Origin: JAQSWP01 sp040255215
GTDB lineage: Bacteria > Pseudomonadota > Alphaproteobacteria > Reyranellales > JAQSWP01
Assembly (NCBI GenBank): GCA_040255215.1
Contig: JBDZUM010000102.1
Coordinates: forward strand, 1 to 15,411
Direction: 5' to 3'
Length of the DNA: 15,411 nucleotides
Each line of letters begins with the position of its first letter. Position 1 is the first letter of the stretch. Made by a program: the position numbers and the translations under genes. The notes under the pieces are model-generated. The model saw only the letters and a program-made list of their open reading frames with translations, was not told the origin of the DNA and did no database searches. Below are positions 1 to 7,193 of this stretch, one piece after another.

Positions 1-48
1 ACCTTGACATGGTAGGGGTCACAGGTTCAATCCCTGTCGCGCCCACCA
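1..48 (+). tRNA. tRNA-Val(GAC), 3' part only
   Basis: The window opens inside the anticodon stem of a tRNA. Bases 1-3 (ACC) pair with 11-13 (GGT) and enclose a 7-base loop, TTGACAT, whose middle bases at 6-8 read GAC, a valine anticodon. A 5-base variable region (16-20) follows. The T arm is ACAGG/CCTGT (21-25 with 33-37) around the loop TTCAATC. The 3' acceptor strand is CGCGCCC (38-44), then discriminator A45 and an encoded CCA (46-48). The 5' half, with the D arm and the 5' acceptor strand, lies outside the window. The gene converges on malQ. The valine assignment rests on the loop alone because the D arm cannot be seen. Confidence 0.85.
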
Positions 49-64
49 TTGCCCCCGGCGGCAA
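49..64. terminator. small hairpin just after the tRNA, possible terminator
   Basis: TTGCC (49-53) can pair with GGCAA (60-64) across a 6-base loop, directly after the tRNA CCA end. It lies between the convergent tRNA and malQ genes, so it could help end transcription from either side. There is no T-run on either flank, and a 5-bp stem is weak. It is therefore only a candidate, and it could instead be a tRNA 3' trailer structure. Confidence 0.25.
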
Positions 65-106
65 CCCGCAACTTCCCATCGAAATCGACACGAATTTGGG
101 CCCGCC

Positions 107-122
107 CGTCTCAGGCGAGACG
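107..122 (-). terminator. perfect 6-bp inverted repeat over the malQ stop codon
   Basis: CGTCTC (107-112) and GAGACG (117-122) form a perfect 6-bp stem with a 4-base loop. The malQ stop codon (111-113 on the minus strand) lies in the hairpin. The position suits an end-of-gene transcript structure that terminates or stabilises the malQ message. No U-rich tract follows on the minus strand (the next bases are GC-rich, with only a short AAATT), so a classic intrinsic terminator is not shown. Confidence 0.3.
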
Positions 123-1865
123 CCGCGGCGCGATCCGGCGCAGCAAATCGGCGATGCGCTCGGGCTCGAAGGCGATGGGCGTGCGCCAGTTGGGATATTC
201 GCGGTGCGTGCCGGGAACGTTGACCTGCGTTTCCCGCCCCAGCAGATCCTCCAGACCGAACGCCAGCAGGCGCGCTTTGGTACGGCACAGGAAATCGACG
301 ACGTCGGCATAGGCAAGCGCGTCCGTGCGCCGGCCGCCGCTCGCCGCCAGCGCGCCGGCCAGGCTCGCCAGGGTTTCGGCGCGGCGGGCGGCGTCGGGAC
401 CGACCGGCAGATCGAGCGAACGCAGCAGCTCGATGTCCAACCCGTCGCGCCAGGCGGCGAAGGTCGGCAGGTCGTGGGTCGAGAAGGTGGCCAGCGCTTC
501 CTCGGGATAGGCATCGGGCGGCAGGAAACCGTCGGCGTCGCGTTCGAACAGCAGCACGCGATAGGTCCAGATGCCGAATTCCTGCAGCACCTGGCGCAGG
601 CCGTCGGGCACCGTGCCAAGATCCTCGCCGATCACCAGGCAGCGCTGCGCGTGGCTTTCCTGTGCGATCACGGCCAGCAGCTCGCGCAGGGGAAAGCGCA
701 GATAGGTGCCCTGGGTCGGCTTGAGGCCGGGCGGAATGACGTAGAGCCGGTTCAGGCCCAGCACGTGATCGAGACGGATGGCGCCGGCATGGCGCATGGC
801 GGCGGCCAGCATGCGGCGGAACGGCCGCCAATCTGCGTCGCGCAGGGCTGCGGGGTGGAAACCGGTCAGGCCCCAGTTCTGGCCGATGCGGTTGAGCGCG
901 TCCGGCGGCGCGCCGATGGCGGCGCCCTGCAGGAAGGCGTCGGGCTCGTTCCAGGCGTCGAAGCCGTCGGGATGCACGCCGACGGCGACGTCGAGATAGA
1001 GGCCGACATCCATCCCGCGCCGGCGCGCCAGCTCGCTGCAGCGCGCCAGCTGGCGATGGGCATGGAACTGCACGAATTCGTGGAAGCCGATTTCGTCCGC
1101 TTCCTCTTTTGCAAGGATCTCGATGTCTTCCGCCTGCGGCCGCGCCCAGGGCCGCCGCCAGTGCCGCCACGATCCGCCCTCGCGTCGGCGCAGCAGGCAG
1201 AAGGCGGCGTAGCGGCGCAGATCCTCGCCCATGTCGCGGCGGAAGGCGGCGAAGGCCCGGCACTCGTCGTTCGTCGCCGCGTCCTGGAAGCGCCGCCAGG
1301 CGAGGCGCAGGGCGCGCTCCTTGATCGCGGCGATGCCGGCATAGTCGATCAGCGATCCGATCGCGGTCGGCGTCGGGCGCATCTGTTGTAGCTCCTGCTC
1401 GCCAAGATGAGGCAGATCGCCGATGTCGATATAGAGCCAGTTGAGGAACACGCGGCTGCTGGGCGAATAGGGGCTGGCCTCGTCCGGATCGACCTCCGAC
1501 AGCGCGTGCAGCGGGTTGAGGCCGACGCCGCCGCCGCCCGCATCGGCCACGAGATCGAGCAAACTGCGCAGATCGGTGAAATCGCCGTGGCCGAGATTGC
1601 GCGCGCTGCCGAGGCTGTAGAGCTGCACCGCCAGCACCCAGCTGCGACGTCCCTCGCGCGCGAAAGGCGGTTGCCAGGCGCGGATGGAGGCGGTCTCCTC
1701 GCGTGGTTCTTGCGGCGGCGCCGAATCGCCCTCGCGACGGAGCAATTCCAGAAGAGCGCGCAACGTCGTTTCGTCGGCCCGTCGCGCGACGCCCTCGCCG
1801 TCGACGAAATCCGGTTCGATTCCCGCCGCGCGGGCCTGATTCAACAATTGAGGATCAGTGTCCAT
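111..1865 (-). CDS. malQ: 4-alpha-glucanotransferase (amylomaltase, GH77)
   Basis: The 584-residue protein is MalQ, the cytosolic disproportionating enzyme that moves alpha-1,4-glucan segments between maltodextrins and releases glucose. The N-terminal ~70 residues resemble the small MalQ N-domain. The GH77 barrel begins near residue 75 (VQLYSLGSARNLGHGDF) and contains VGLNPLHAL (~114-122). Catalytic motifs are intact: IRLDHVLG with nucleophile D366, VIGEDLGTVP with acid/base E414, and STHDLPT with D465. The length is between that of short thermophile amylomaltases (~500 residues) and E. coli MalQ (~690). The frame stays open upstream to 2039, but the ATG at 1865 is chosen because MDTDPQLLNQARAAGI is a typical MalQ N-terminus, a G-run precedes it, and the extension is low-complexity Pro/Gly-rich sequence that would run across the glgE start. 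It is divergent from the glucan/trehalose operon. It would recycle the short oligomers left by debranching and trehalose release. Confidence 0.95.
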   Translation of the reverse strand: MDTDPQLLNQARAAGIEPDFVDGEGVARRADETTLRALLELLRREGDSAPPQEPREETASIRAWQPPFAREGRRSWVLAVQLYSLGSARNLGHGDFTDLRSLLDLVADAGGGGVGLNPLHALSEVDPDEASPYSPSSRVFLNWLYIDIGDLPHLGEQELQQMRPTPTAIGSLIDYAGIAAIKERALRLAWRRFQDAATNDECRAFAAFRRDMGEDLRRYAAFCLLRRREGGSWRHWRRPWARPQAEDIEILAKEEADEIGFHEFVQFHAHRQLARCSELARRRGMDVGLYLDVAVGVHPDGFDAWNEPDAFLQGAAIGAPPDALNRIGQNWGLTGFHPAALRDADWRPFRRMLAAAMRHAGAIRLDHVLGLNRLYVIPPGLKPTQGTYLRFPLRELLAVIAQESHAQRCLVIGEDLGTVPDGLRQVLQEFGIWTYRVLLFERDADGFLPPDAYPEEALATFSTHDLPTFAAWRDGLDIELLRSLDLPVGPDAARRAETLASLAGALAASGGRRTDALAYADVVDFLCRTKARLLAFGLEDLLGRETQVNVPGTHREYPNWRTPIAFEPERIADLLRRIAPRRLA

Positions 1866-1873
1866 TGATTCAG

Positions 1874-1878
1874 CCCCC
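1874..1878 (-). promoter_or_regulatory. probable ribosome binding site of malQ
   Basis: On the minus strand a GGGGG run sits 8 bases upstream of the ATG at 1865. It is a purine-rich but imperfect Shine-Dalgarno match. It supports this start over alternatives further upstream in the open frame. Confidence 0.4.
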
Positions 1879-1981
1879 GTGGGCACGCAACCCGTCCCGC
1901 CCGCCGAGGTTCCCGCGCCGCCGCCGGGGCAGGAACCGTCGCCGCCCGGTCTCGTTGGCCAATGAGGAGACTTCAGATCGC

Positions 1982-1985
1982 AGGG
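1982..1985 (+). promoter_or_regulatory. probable ribosome binding site of glgE
   Basis: AGGG lies 7 bases before the GTG at 1993 and supports that start. The stronger GAGGAG at 1964-1969 is too distant for the GTG and overlaps an in-frame TGA at 1963-1965, which bars any start further upstream. Confidence 0.35.
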
Positions 1986-1992
1986 CCTGACG

Positions 1993-3894
1993 GTGGATAC
2001 CAATCCTCGCATGCAGAAAATTGCGCTGCGCCCGCGCATCTACGTGGAAAACGTCTATCCCGCGCTGGATGCAGGGCGACATGCGGTCAAGCGCATCGTC
2101 GACGAAAACATCGACGTGTGGGCGGACATTTTCCGCGACGGGCACGAGGTGCTGGCCGCGCGGCTGCGCTGGCGCGAGGCCGATCGCGGGCAATGGAATA
2201 CCGCACCGATGACGCTGCACGGCAACGATCGCTGGACCGCATCCTTCCAGCCAAAGCAGCCGGGGCGGTACGTGTTCGTCATCGAGGCATGGACCGATCG
2301 CTACGCCAGCTGGGCGCGAGACTTGAAGGCGCGTCAGACGGCGGATCAGGACGTCGCCCAGGATCTCGAGGAAGGTCGCCTGCTGTTGCGCGAGGCCGGG
2401 ATCGAAGCCAGATCAGCCGACGAATTGCTGTCGGACGGGATCGCGACGCGTGCTCGCCAAGAGCTGCCGCGGCAGGACCTTTTCGCTACGGCCGAATATC
2501 CCGTGACGGTGGATCGCGAACGGGCGCGCTTCGGCGCGTGGTACGAGATGGTGCCGCGCAGCCAGGGCACGGTCCCGGGCAAGAGCGCGACATTCGACGA
2601 CGCCATCGCCCGCTTGCCGGAAATCGCCGCTCTGGGCTTCGACGTCGTCTACATGCCGCCGATCCATCCGATCGGCCGCATCAACCGCAAGGGACGCAAC
2701 AATTCGCTGCAGGCGCAGCCGGGCGATCCGGGCTCGTTCTACGCCATCGGTTCGGCCGAGGGCGGGCACGAGGCGGTGCATCCCGAACTGGGCGGGCTGG
2801 ATGCGTTCCGCCGCTTCGTCGGCGCCTGCCGGCAGCACGGCATGGAGGTGGCGCTGGATTTCGCCATCCAGTGCGCGCCGGACCATCCGTGGCTGAAACA
2901 GCATCCGCAATGGTTCCGCTACCGGCCGGACGGTTCGATCCGCTATGCCGAGAACCCGCCGAAGAAATACGAGGATATCGTCAACGTCGATTTCTACGGC
3001 GAGGACCACGAGGCGCTGTGGACGGCGCTGCGCGACATCGTGCTGTTCTGGGTGCGCGAAGGCGTCAAGGTGTTCCGCGTCGACAACCCGCACACCAAGC
3101 CGTTTCCGTTCTGGGAGTGGATGATCGCCGAGGTCAAGCGCGCCGATCCCGACGTGCTGTTCCTGTCGGAAGCGTTCACCCGCCCGAAAGTGATGCTGGC
3201 GCTGGCCAAGCTGGGCTTCACCCAGTCCTACACCTACTTCACCTGGCGCACGAACCGGCACGAGTTGCAGGAATATCTGTCGGAGTTGACGTCCTATCCG
3301 GCCCGCGAGTTCTTCAATCCCAATTTCTTCGTCACCACGCCCGACATCCTGCCGGTGCAGTTGCAGAAGGGCGAGACCTGGCTGTTCAAGGCGCGGGCGG
3401 CGCTGGCGGCGATGCTGTCGTCGACCTACGGCATCTATAACGGCTTCGAGCTGATCGAGCACGAGCCGCTGCCCGGCAAGGAGGAATATCTCAACTCGGA
3501 GAAATACGAGTTCAAGGTGCGCGACTGGAACAAGCCTGGCAACATCAAGGACTACCTGGCGCGGCTGAACCGGCTGCGCCGCGAGCATCCCGCCCTGCGC
3601 CAGACATCCGGCCTGCGCTTCCTGCAGGTCGACCACGAGGACACGCTGGGCTGCCTGAAGTTTTCCGCCGACGGCGAGGAGACGCTGGCGCTGGCCATCG
3701 CGGTGGCCAATGGCGATGCGCGCGAGTTCTGGCTGCATTTCGGCGACAACGAGATCGGCCCGCCGGACCGGCGCCGTCGCATCGTCGCCGTCGAGGATCT
3801 GGCGAGCGGCGAACGCCATGCCGTGCAATGGGGCGGCGTGCGCCTGCGCCTCGATCCGCAGGCCGATCCGCTGATAGCGCTGCGGTGCGTGTGA
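1993..3894 (+). CDS. glgE: alpha-1,4-glucan:maltose-1-phosphate maltosyltransferase (GH13_3)
   Basis: The 633-residue GlgE transfers the maltosyl unit of alpha-maltose 1-phosphate to the non-reducing end of an alpha-1,4-glucan, releasing phosphate, and so builds glycogen without a nucleotide sugar. Residues ~15-110 (RIYVENVYPALDAGRH onward) are the N-terminal beta domain typical of GlgE. A helical linker follows, and the GH13 barrel starts near residue 180. The family signature MPPIHPIGRINRKGRNN (~221-237) is present. Catalytic residues are visible: nucleophile D364 in FRVDNPHTKP, acid/base E393 in LSEAFTRPK, and third acid D451 in TTPDILP. EEYLNSEKYEFKVRDW (~497-512) is also GlgE-like. The GTG at 1993 is chosen for its AGGG and because the frame is blocked by TGA at 1963. 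ATG 2011 (MQK) is a possible alternative. It is the first operon gene, and its stop overlaps the next start (TGATG). Its substrate is made by the next gene. Confidence 0.96.
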   Translation: MDTNPRMQKIALRPRIYVENVYPALDAGRHAVKRIVDENIDVWADIFRDGHEVLAARLRWREADRGQWNTAPMTLHGNDRWTASFQPKQPGRYVFVIEAWTDRYASWARDLKARQTADQDVAQDLEEGRLLLREAGIEARSADELLSDGIATRARQELPRQDLFATAEYPVTVDRERARFGAWYEMVPRSQGTVPGKSATFDDAIARLPEIAALGFDVVYMPPIHPIGRINRKGRNNSLQAQPGDPGSFYAIGSAEGGHEAVHPELGGLDAFRRFVGACRQHGMEVALDFAIQCAPDHPWLKQHPQWFRYRPDGSIRYAENPPKKYEDIVNVDFYGEDHEALWTALRDIVLFWVREGVKVFRVDNPHTKPFPFWEWMIAEVKRADPDVLFLSEAFTRPKVMLALAKLGFTQSYTYFTWRTNRHELQEYLSELTSYPAREFFNPNFFVTTPDILPVQLQKGETWLFKARAALAAMLSSTYGIYNGFELIEHEPLPGKEEYLNSEKYEFKVRDWNKPGNIKDYLARLNRLRREHPALRQTSGLRFLQVDHEDTLGCLKFSADGEETLALAIAVANGDAREFWLHFGDNEIGPPDRRRRIVAVEDLASGERHAVQWGGVRLRLDPQADPLIALRCV

Positions 3895-6800
3895 TGGATG
3901 CGCTGACCGATGCCGGCGCCGCCGGCGCCATTCTCAGACCGAACGTGGCCGCGATCGGCGACGTAGCGGACTGGTACAAGGACGCCATCATCTACCAGCT
4001 GCACATCAAGGCTTTCGCCGACAGCAACAACGACGGCATCGGCGACTTCGCGGGGCTGACCAGCCGGCTCGACTATCTGCAGGATCTGGGCGTCACCACG
4101 CTGTGGCTGCTGCCGTTCTACAAGAGCCCGCTGCGCGACGACGGCTACGACATCGCCGACTACAAGTCGATCAATCCGGCCTACGGCACCATGGCCGATT
4201 TCCGCCGCTTCATGGCGGCGGCCAAGAAGCGCAATCTGCGCGTCATCACCGAGCTGGTGATCAACCATACCTCGGACCAGCACCCCTGGTTCCAGCGCGC
4301 GCGCAAGGCCAAGCCGGGCTCGCCGTGGCGGGACTGGTACGTGTGGAGCGACAGCGACCAGAACTACCAGGGCACGCGCATCATCTTCACCGATACGGAG
4401 AAATCGAACTGGAGCTGGGATCCCGAAGCCAAGGCCTATTACTGGCATCGCTTCTTCTCGCATCAGCCCGACCTCAATTTCGACAATCCACGCGTCTTCG
4501 ACGCCATCGTCGACATCATGAAGTTCTGGTCCGACCAGGGCGTCGACGGCTTCCGGCTCGACGCCATTCCCTACCTAGTCGAGCGCGAGGGCACCAACAA
4601 CGAGAACCTGCCCGAAACCCATGCCGTGCTGAAGCGGTTGCGCCAGGAGCTCGACGCCTATGCGCCGGGCAAGCTGTTCCTGGCCGAGGCCAACCAGTGG
4701 CCGGAAGACGTTTCCGCCTATTTCGGCGACGGCGACGAATGCCACATGTGCTACCACTTCCCGCTGATGCCGCGGATCTACATGGCGATCGCCCAGGAGG
4801 ATCGCTATCCGGTCACCGACATCATGCGCCAGACGCCCGACATTCCCGACAACTGCCAGTGGGCGCTGTTCCTGCGCAACCACGACGAGCTGACGCTCGA
4901 GATGGTGACGGATTCGGAGCGCGACTATCTGTGGTCGACCTACGCCATGGATCCGCGCGCGCGCATCAATGTCGGCATCCGCCGCCGCCTGACGCCGCTG
5001 ATGGAAGGCGACCGGCGCAAGGTCGAGCTGATGAACTCGCTGCTGATGTCGTTTCCCGGCACGCCGATCGTCTATTACGGCGACGAGATCGGCATGGGCG
5101 ACAACATCTATCTCGGCGATCGCGACGGCGTGCGGACGCCGATGCAGTGGACGCCCGACCGCAATGGCGGCTTCTCGCAGTGCAATCCAGCGCAGCTCTA
5201 TCTGCCGGCGATCATGGACCCGCTCTATGGCTATCAGGCGGTCAACGTCGAGGCGCAGTCGCGTTCGGTGGCCTCGTTCCTGAACTGGACCAAGCGGCTG
5301 ATCGGCGTGCGCCGGTCGAGCGCCTGCTTCGGGCGCGGCACATTGACTTTCCTGCGGCCGGAGAATCGCTCCGTGCTGGCCTATCTGCGCCAGGACGGGG
5401 AAGAGACCATCCTGTGCGTCGCCAATCTCTCGCATGCCGCGCAATCGGCCGAGATCGACCTGTCGGCCTTCGCCGGCCGCGTTCCGCTGGAGATGCTGGG
5501 CCGCACCTGGTTCGCGCCGATCGGCCAGGAGCCGTTCCGGGTGACGCTGACGCCTTACGGCTTCTTCTGGTTCCAGCTCTGCACCGAGCAGCCGCTGTCC
5601 TACAAGCCCCTGCCGCTGCGGCCGGACTACCCGACCCTGGTGTGGCCGGCCCGCTTCGATTCGCTGGCCAACGCCACCACCCGCCGCACGCTGGAAGGCG
5701 AGGCGTTGCCCGGCTTCCTCAAGGCGCAGCGCTGGTTCGCCGACAAATCGGCGCGCTCGTTCAATGCCACGCTCAAGAAAGTTCTGGTGCTGCGCGATGA
5801 GGATCCGGCCATCGCCATGCTGGTGGTCGACACGAAATCGACGCAGCAGACTGGACGCTACCTGCTGCCGGTGGCGACATCGTGGGGGCGGCCCGAAGGC
5901 GCCGCACTGGCCGACGTCGTCGCCGCGATCCGGCGCGGCCCGCGCGAAGGCGCCTTGCAGCAAGCCGTCAGCCATGCCGATTTCGTGCGCCTGATGATGG
6001 AGCGGCTGCACGGATCGCAGGTCGACGACGATGGCGACACTCGTGTGGCCTGCACCGCGTCGGAGGCCTTCGCGGCCGAGGCGCTGGCGCCGATCGAATC
6101 GGTTCGTGGCGTCGGCGTCGAGCAGACCAATTCCTCGATCATCGTCGACGACCGGTTCGTGCTGAAGATCTACCGGCAGCTCGCTTCAGGCCTCAATCCC
6201 GAGATCGAGATCGGCGCCCATCTGGCGCGCCAGCGTTACGCCAACACACCCGAGTTTCTCGGTTCCGCCGAACTGGAGATCGACGGCAAGCAGCATGCGC
6301 TCGCCGTGCTGCACCGCTTCGTGCGCAATCAGGGCGACGGTTGGGCATACACCACGGGATATCTCGACCGCTTCTTCGAAGAGCAGCGGCTGGTGCAGTC
6401 CGATACGCCGGACGAGAAGGACGTGCATGCCGTCTATCAGGCGCGGATGCGGGAGATCGGCACGCGCCTGGCGCAGCTGCACGCGGCGCTGGCGACGGCG
6501 GATGGCGATCCGGCCTTCGAGCCGAAACCGATGGCGAAAGCCGATCTGGCGGCCGAGAACAAGGCGCTGCAGGAAAAGATGGAGCGGACGCTGGACGATC
6601 TCGAACGCCTGCGCATCAACGTGCCGGACAAGGCGCGGCGGCTGCTCGAGGCGTTCGTGGAACGCCGCAAGGCGGCGCTCGCCCGACTGCGGCGCGCGCT
6701 GCCGCGCCAGCCGCTGCCTTGCTACACCCGCCTGCACGGCGACTTCCATCTCGGCCAGATCATGATCGTGCGCGACGACGTGTTCATTCTCGATTTCGAG

Positions 6801-7193
6801 GGCGAACCGCGGCGCAGTCTGGAGGAGCGGCGGCAGCCGGGCGTGGCGCTGCGCGACGTCGCCGGCCTGCTGCGTTCGCTCGACTATGCCGGCCTCGCCG
6901 CCATCGAACGCCTGTCGCTGACCCTGCCCGACGCCGTGGCGCCCAGCATCGTCGCCGGCGACGATTGGCGGCGCGCCGCCAGCACGGCCTTCGTCGAGGC
7001 CTATTACGCCGGCGTCGAGGGCCTGCCGATCGCGCCGCAGCGCCAGACGCTGGATTCGTGGCTGTGGGCGTTGCAGATCGACAAGGCGCTCTACGAGGTC
7101 GGTTACGAGCTGGCCAACCGGCCGAACTGGCTGCATATCCCGCTGCTGGGGTTGTGGCATCTGATCTTCGAAGACGAGGCGATCCCCGCATGA
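3894..7193 (+). CDS. treS: fused trehalose synthase (GH13_16) - maltokinase
   Basis: One continuous frame of 1099 residues carries two enzymes. The first ~570 residues are TreS, which interconverts trehalose and maltose: WYKDAIIYQLHIKAF (~27-41), then the triad D223 (DGFRLDAIPYL), E265 (LFLAEANQWP) and D331 (LRNHDEL), followed by a C-terminal beta domain. From ~585 to the end is a maltokinase (Mak/Pep2 type) that phosphorylates maltose to maltose 1-phosphate. It has the opening motif LPGFLKAQRWFADKS (~606-620), a likely ATP lysine in FVLKIYRQL (~759), HGDFHLGQ (~949-956) with the catalytic Asp, and the metal-binding ILDFEGEP (~966-973). A charged helical stretch (~880-937) precedes the kinase core. 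The ATG at 3894 overlaps the glgE stop; an adjacent in-frame GTG at 3891 could also serve. The fusion makes GlgE's donor from trehalose in a single protein. TreS-maltokinase fusions are known in many bacteria. All motifs look intact. Confidence 0.96.
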   Translation: MDALTDAGAAGAILRPNVAAIGDVADWYKDAIIYQLHIKAFADSNNDGIGDFAGLTSRLDYLQDLGVTTLWLLPFYKSPLRDDGYDIADYKSINPAYGTMADFRRFMAAAKKRNLRVITELVINHTSDQHPWFQRARKAKPGSPWRDWYVWSDSDQNYQGTRIIFTDTEKSNWSWDPEAKAYYWHRFFSHQPDLNFDNPRVFDAIVDIMKFWSDQGVDGFRLDAIPYLVEREGTNNENLPETHAVLKRLRQELDAYAPGKLFLAEANQWPEDVSAYFGDGDECHMCYHFPLMPRIYMAIAQEDRYPVTDIMRQTPDIPDNCQWALFLRNHDELTLEMVTDSERDYLWSTYAMDPRARINVGIRRRLTPLMEGDRRKVELMNSLLMSFPGTPIVYYGDEIGMGDNIYLGDRDGVRTPMQWTPDRNGGFSQCNPAQLYLPAIMDPLYGYQAVNVEAQSRSVASFLNWTKRLIGVRRSSACFGRGTLTFLRPENRSVLAYLRQDGEETILCVANLSHAAQSAEIDLSAFAGRVPLEMLGRTWFAPIGQEPFRVTLTPYGFFWFQLCTEQPLSYKPLPLRPDYPTLVWPARFDSLANATTRRTLEGEALPGFLKAQRWFADKSARSFNATLKKVLVLRDEDPAIAMLVVDTKSTQQTGRYLLPVATSWGRPEGAALADVVAAIRRGPREGALQQAVSHADFVRLMMERLHGSQVDDDGDTRVACTASEAFAAEALAPIESVRGVGVEQTNSSIIVDDRFVLKIYRQLASGLNPEIEIGAHLARQRYANTPEFLGSAELEIDGKQHALAVLHRFVRNQGDGWAYTTGYLDRFFEEQRLVQSDTPDEKDVHAVYQARMREIGTRLAQLHAALATADGDPAFEPKPMAKADLAAENKALQEKMERTLDDLERLRINVPDKARRLLEAFVERRKAALARLRRALPRQPLPCYTRLHGDFHLGQIMIVRDDVFILDFEGEPRRSLEERRQPGVALRDVAGLLRSLDYAGLAAIERLSLTLPDAVAPSIVAGDDWRRAASTAFVEAYYAGVEGLPIAPQRQTLDSWLWALQIDKALYEVGYELANRPNWLHIPLLGLWHLIFEDEAIPA

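Larger units (their letters stand above)
1866..1992. promoter_or_regulatory. divergent malQ / glgE intergenic region
   Basis: This 127-bp GC-rich spacer is the only divergent gap in the window, so it should hold the promoters of malQ (leftward) and of the glgE operon (rightward). I see no convincing sigma-70 -35/-10 pair. TTGGCC at 1955-1960 has no matching -10 at normal spacing. The clearest structure is an inverted repeat, GGTTCC (1908-1913) and GGAACC (1932-1937), with an 18-base spacer. It could be an operator half-site pair, but six bases is weak evidence. GAGGAG at 1964-1969 looks like a ribosome site but lies 23 bases before the chosen glgE start. The promoter role is inferred from gene orientation. 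Confidence 0.45.

Noticed and set aside
9..1391. 460-codon plus-strand open frame starting inside the tRNA
   Set aside because: It is the codon-aligned antisense of malQ, starts within the tRNA gene and has no domain-like sequence.
1955..1980. possible sigma-70 promoter with TTGGCC as -35
   Set aside because: No -10-like hexamer exists at 16-18 bases downstream; the sequence there is GC-rich.
1866..2039. in-frame N-terminal extension of malQ
   Set aside because: The extra 58 residues are Pro/Gly/Cys-rich, have no MalQ similarity and would cross the glgE start. The ATG at 1865 has a G-run ahead of it and a typical MalQ N-terminus.
1962..3440. 492-codon plus-strand frame overlapping glgE in another phase
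   Set aside because: Its translation is an Arg/Gly/Ala-rich out-of-frame reading of glgE. GlgE catalytic motifs lie in the 1993 frame.
2413..6011. minus-strand open frames of 300-480 codons opposite glgE and treS
   Set aside because: All are codon-aligned with the plus-strand genes, have Arg/Gln/Ala-rich translations and lack protein family features.
5882..7189. upstream extension of the glgB frame inside treS-maltokinase
   Set aside because: It is an out-of-frame Arg-rich reading of the maltokinase half. GlgB homology begins at the ATG at 7190, which overlaps the preceding stop.
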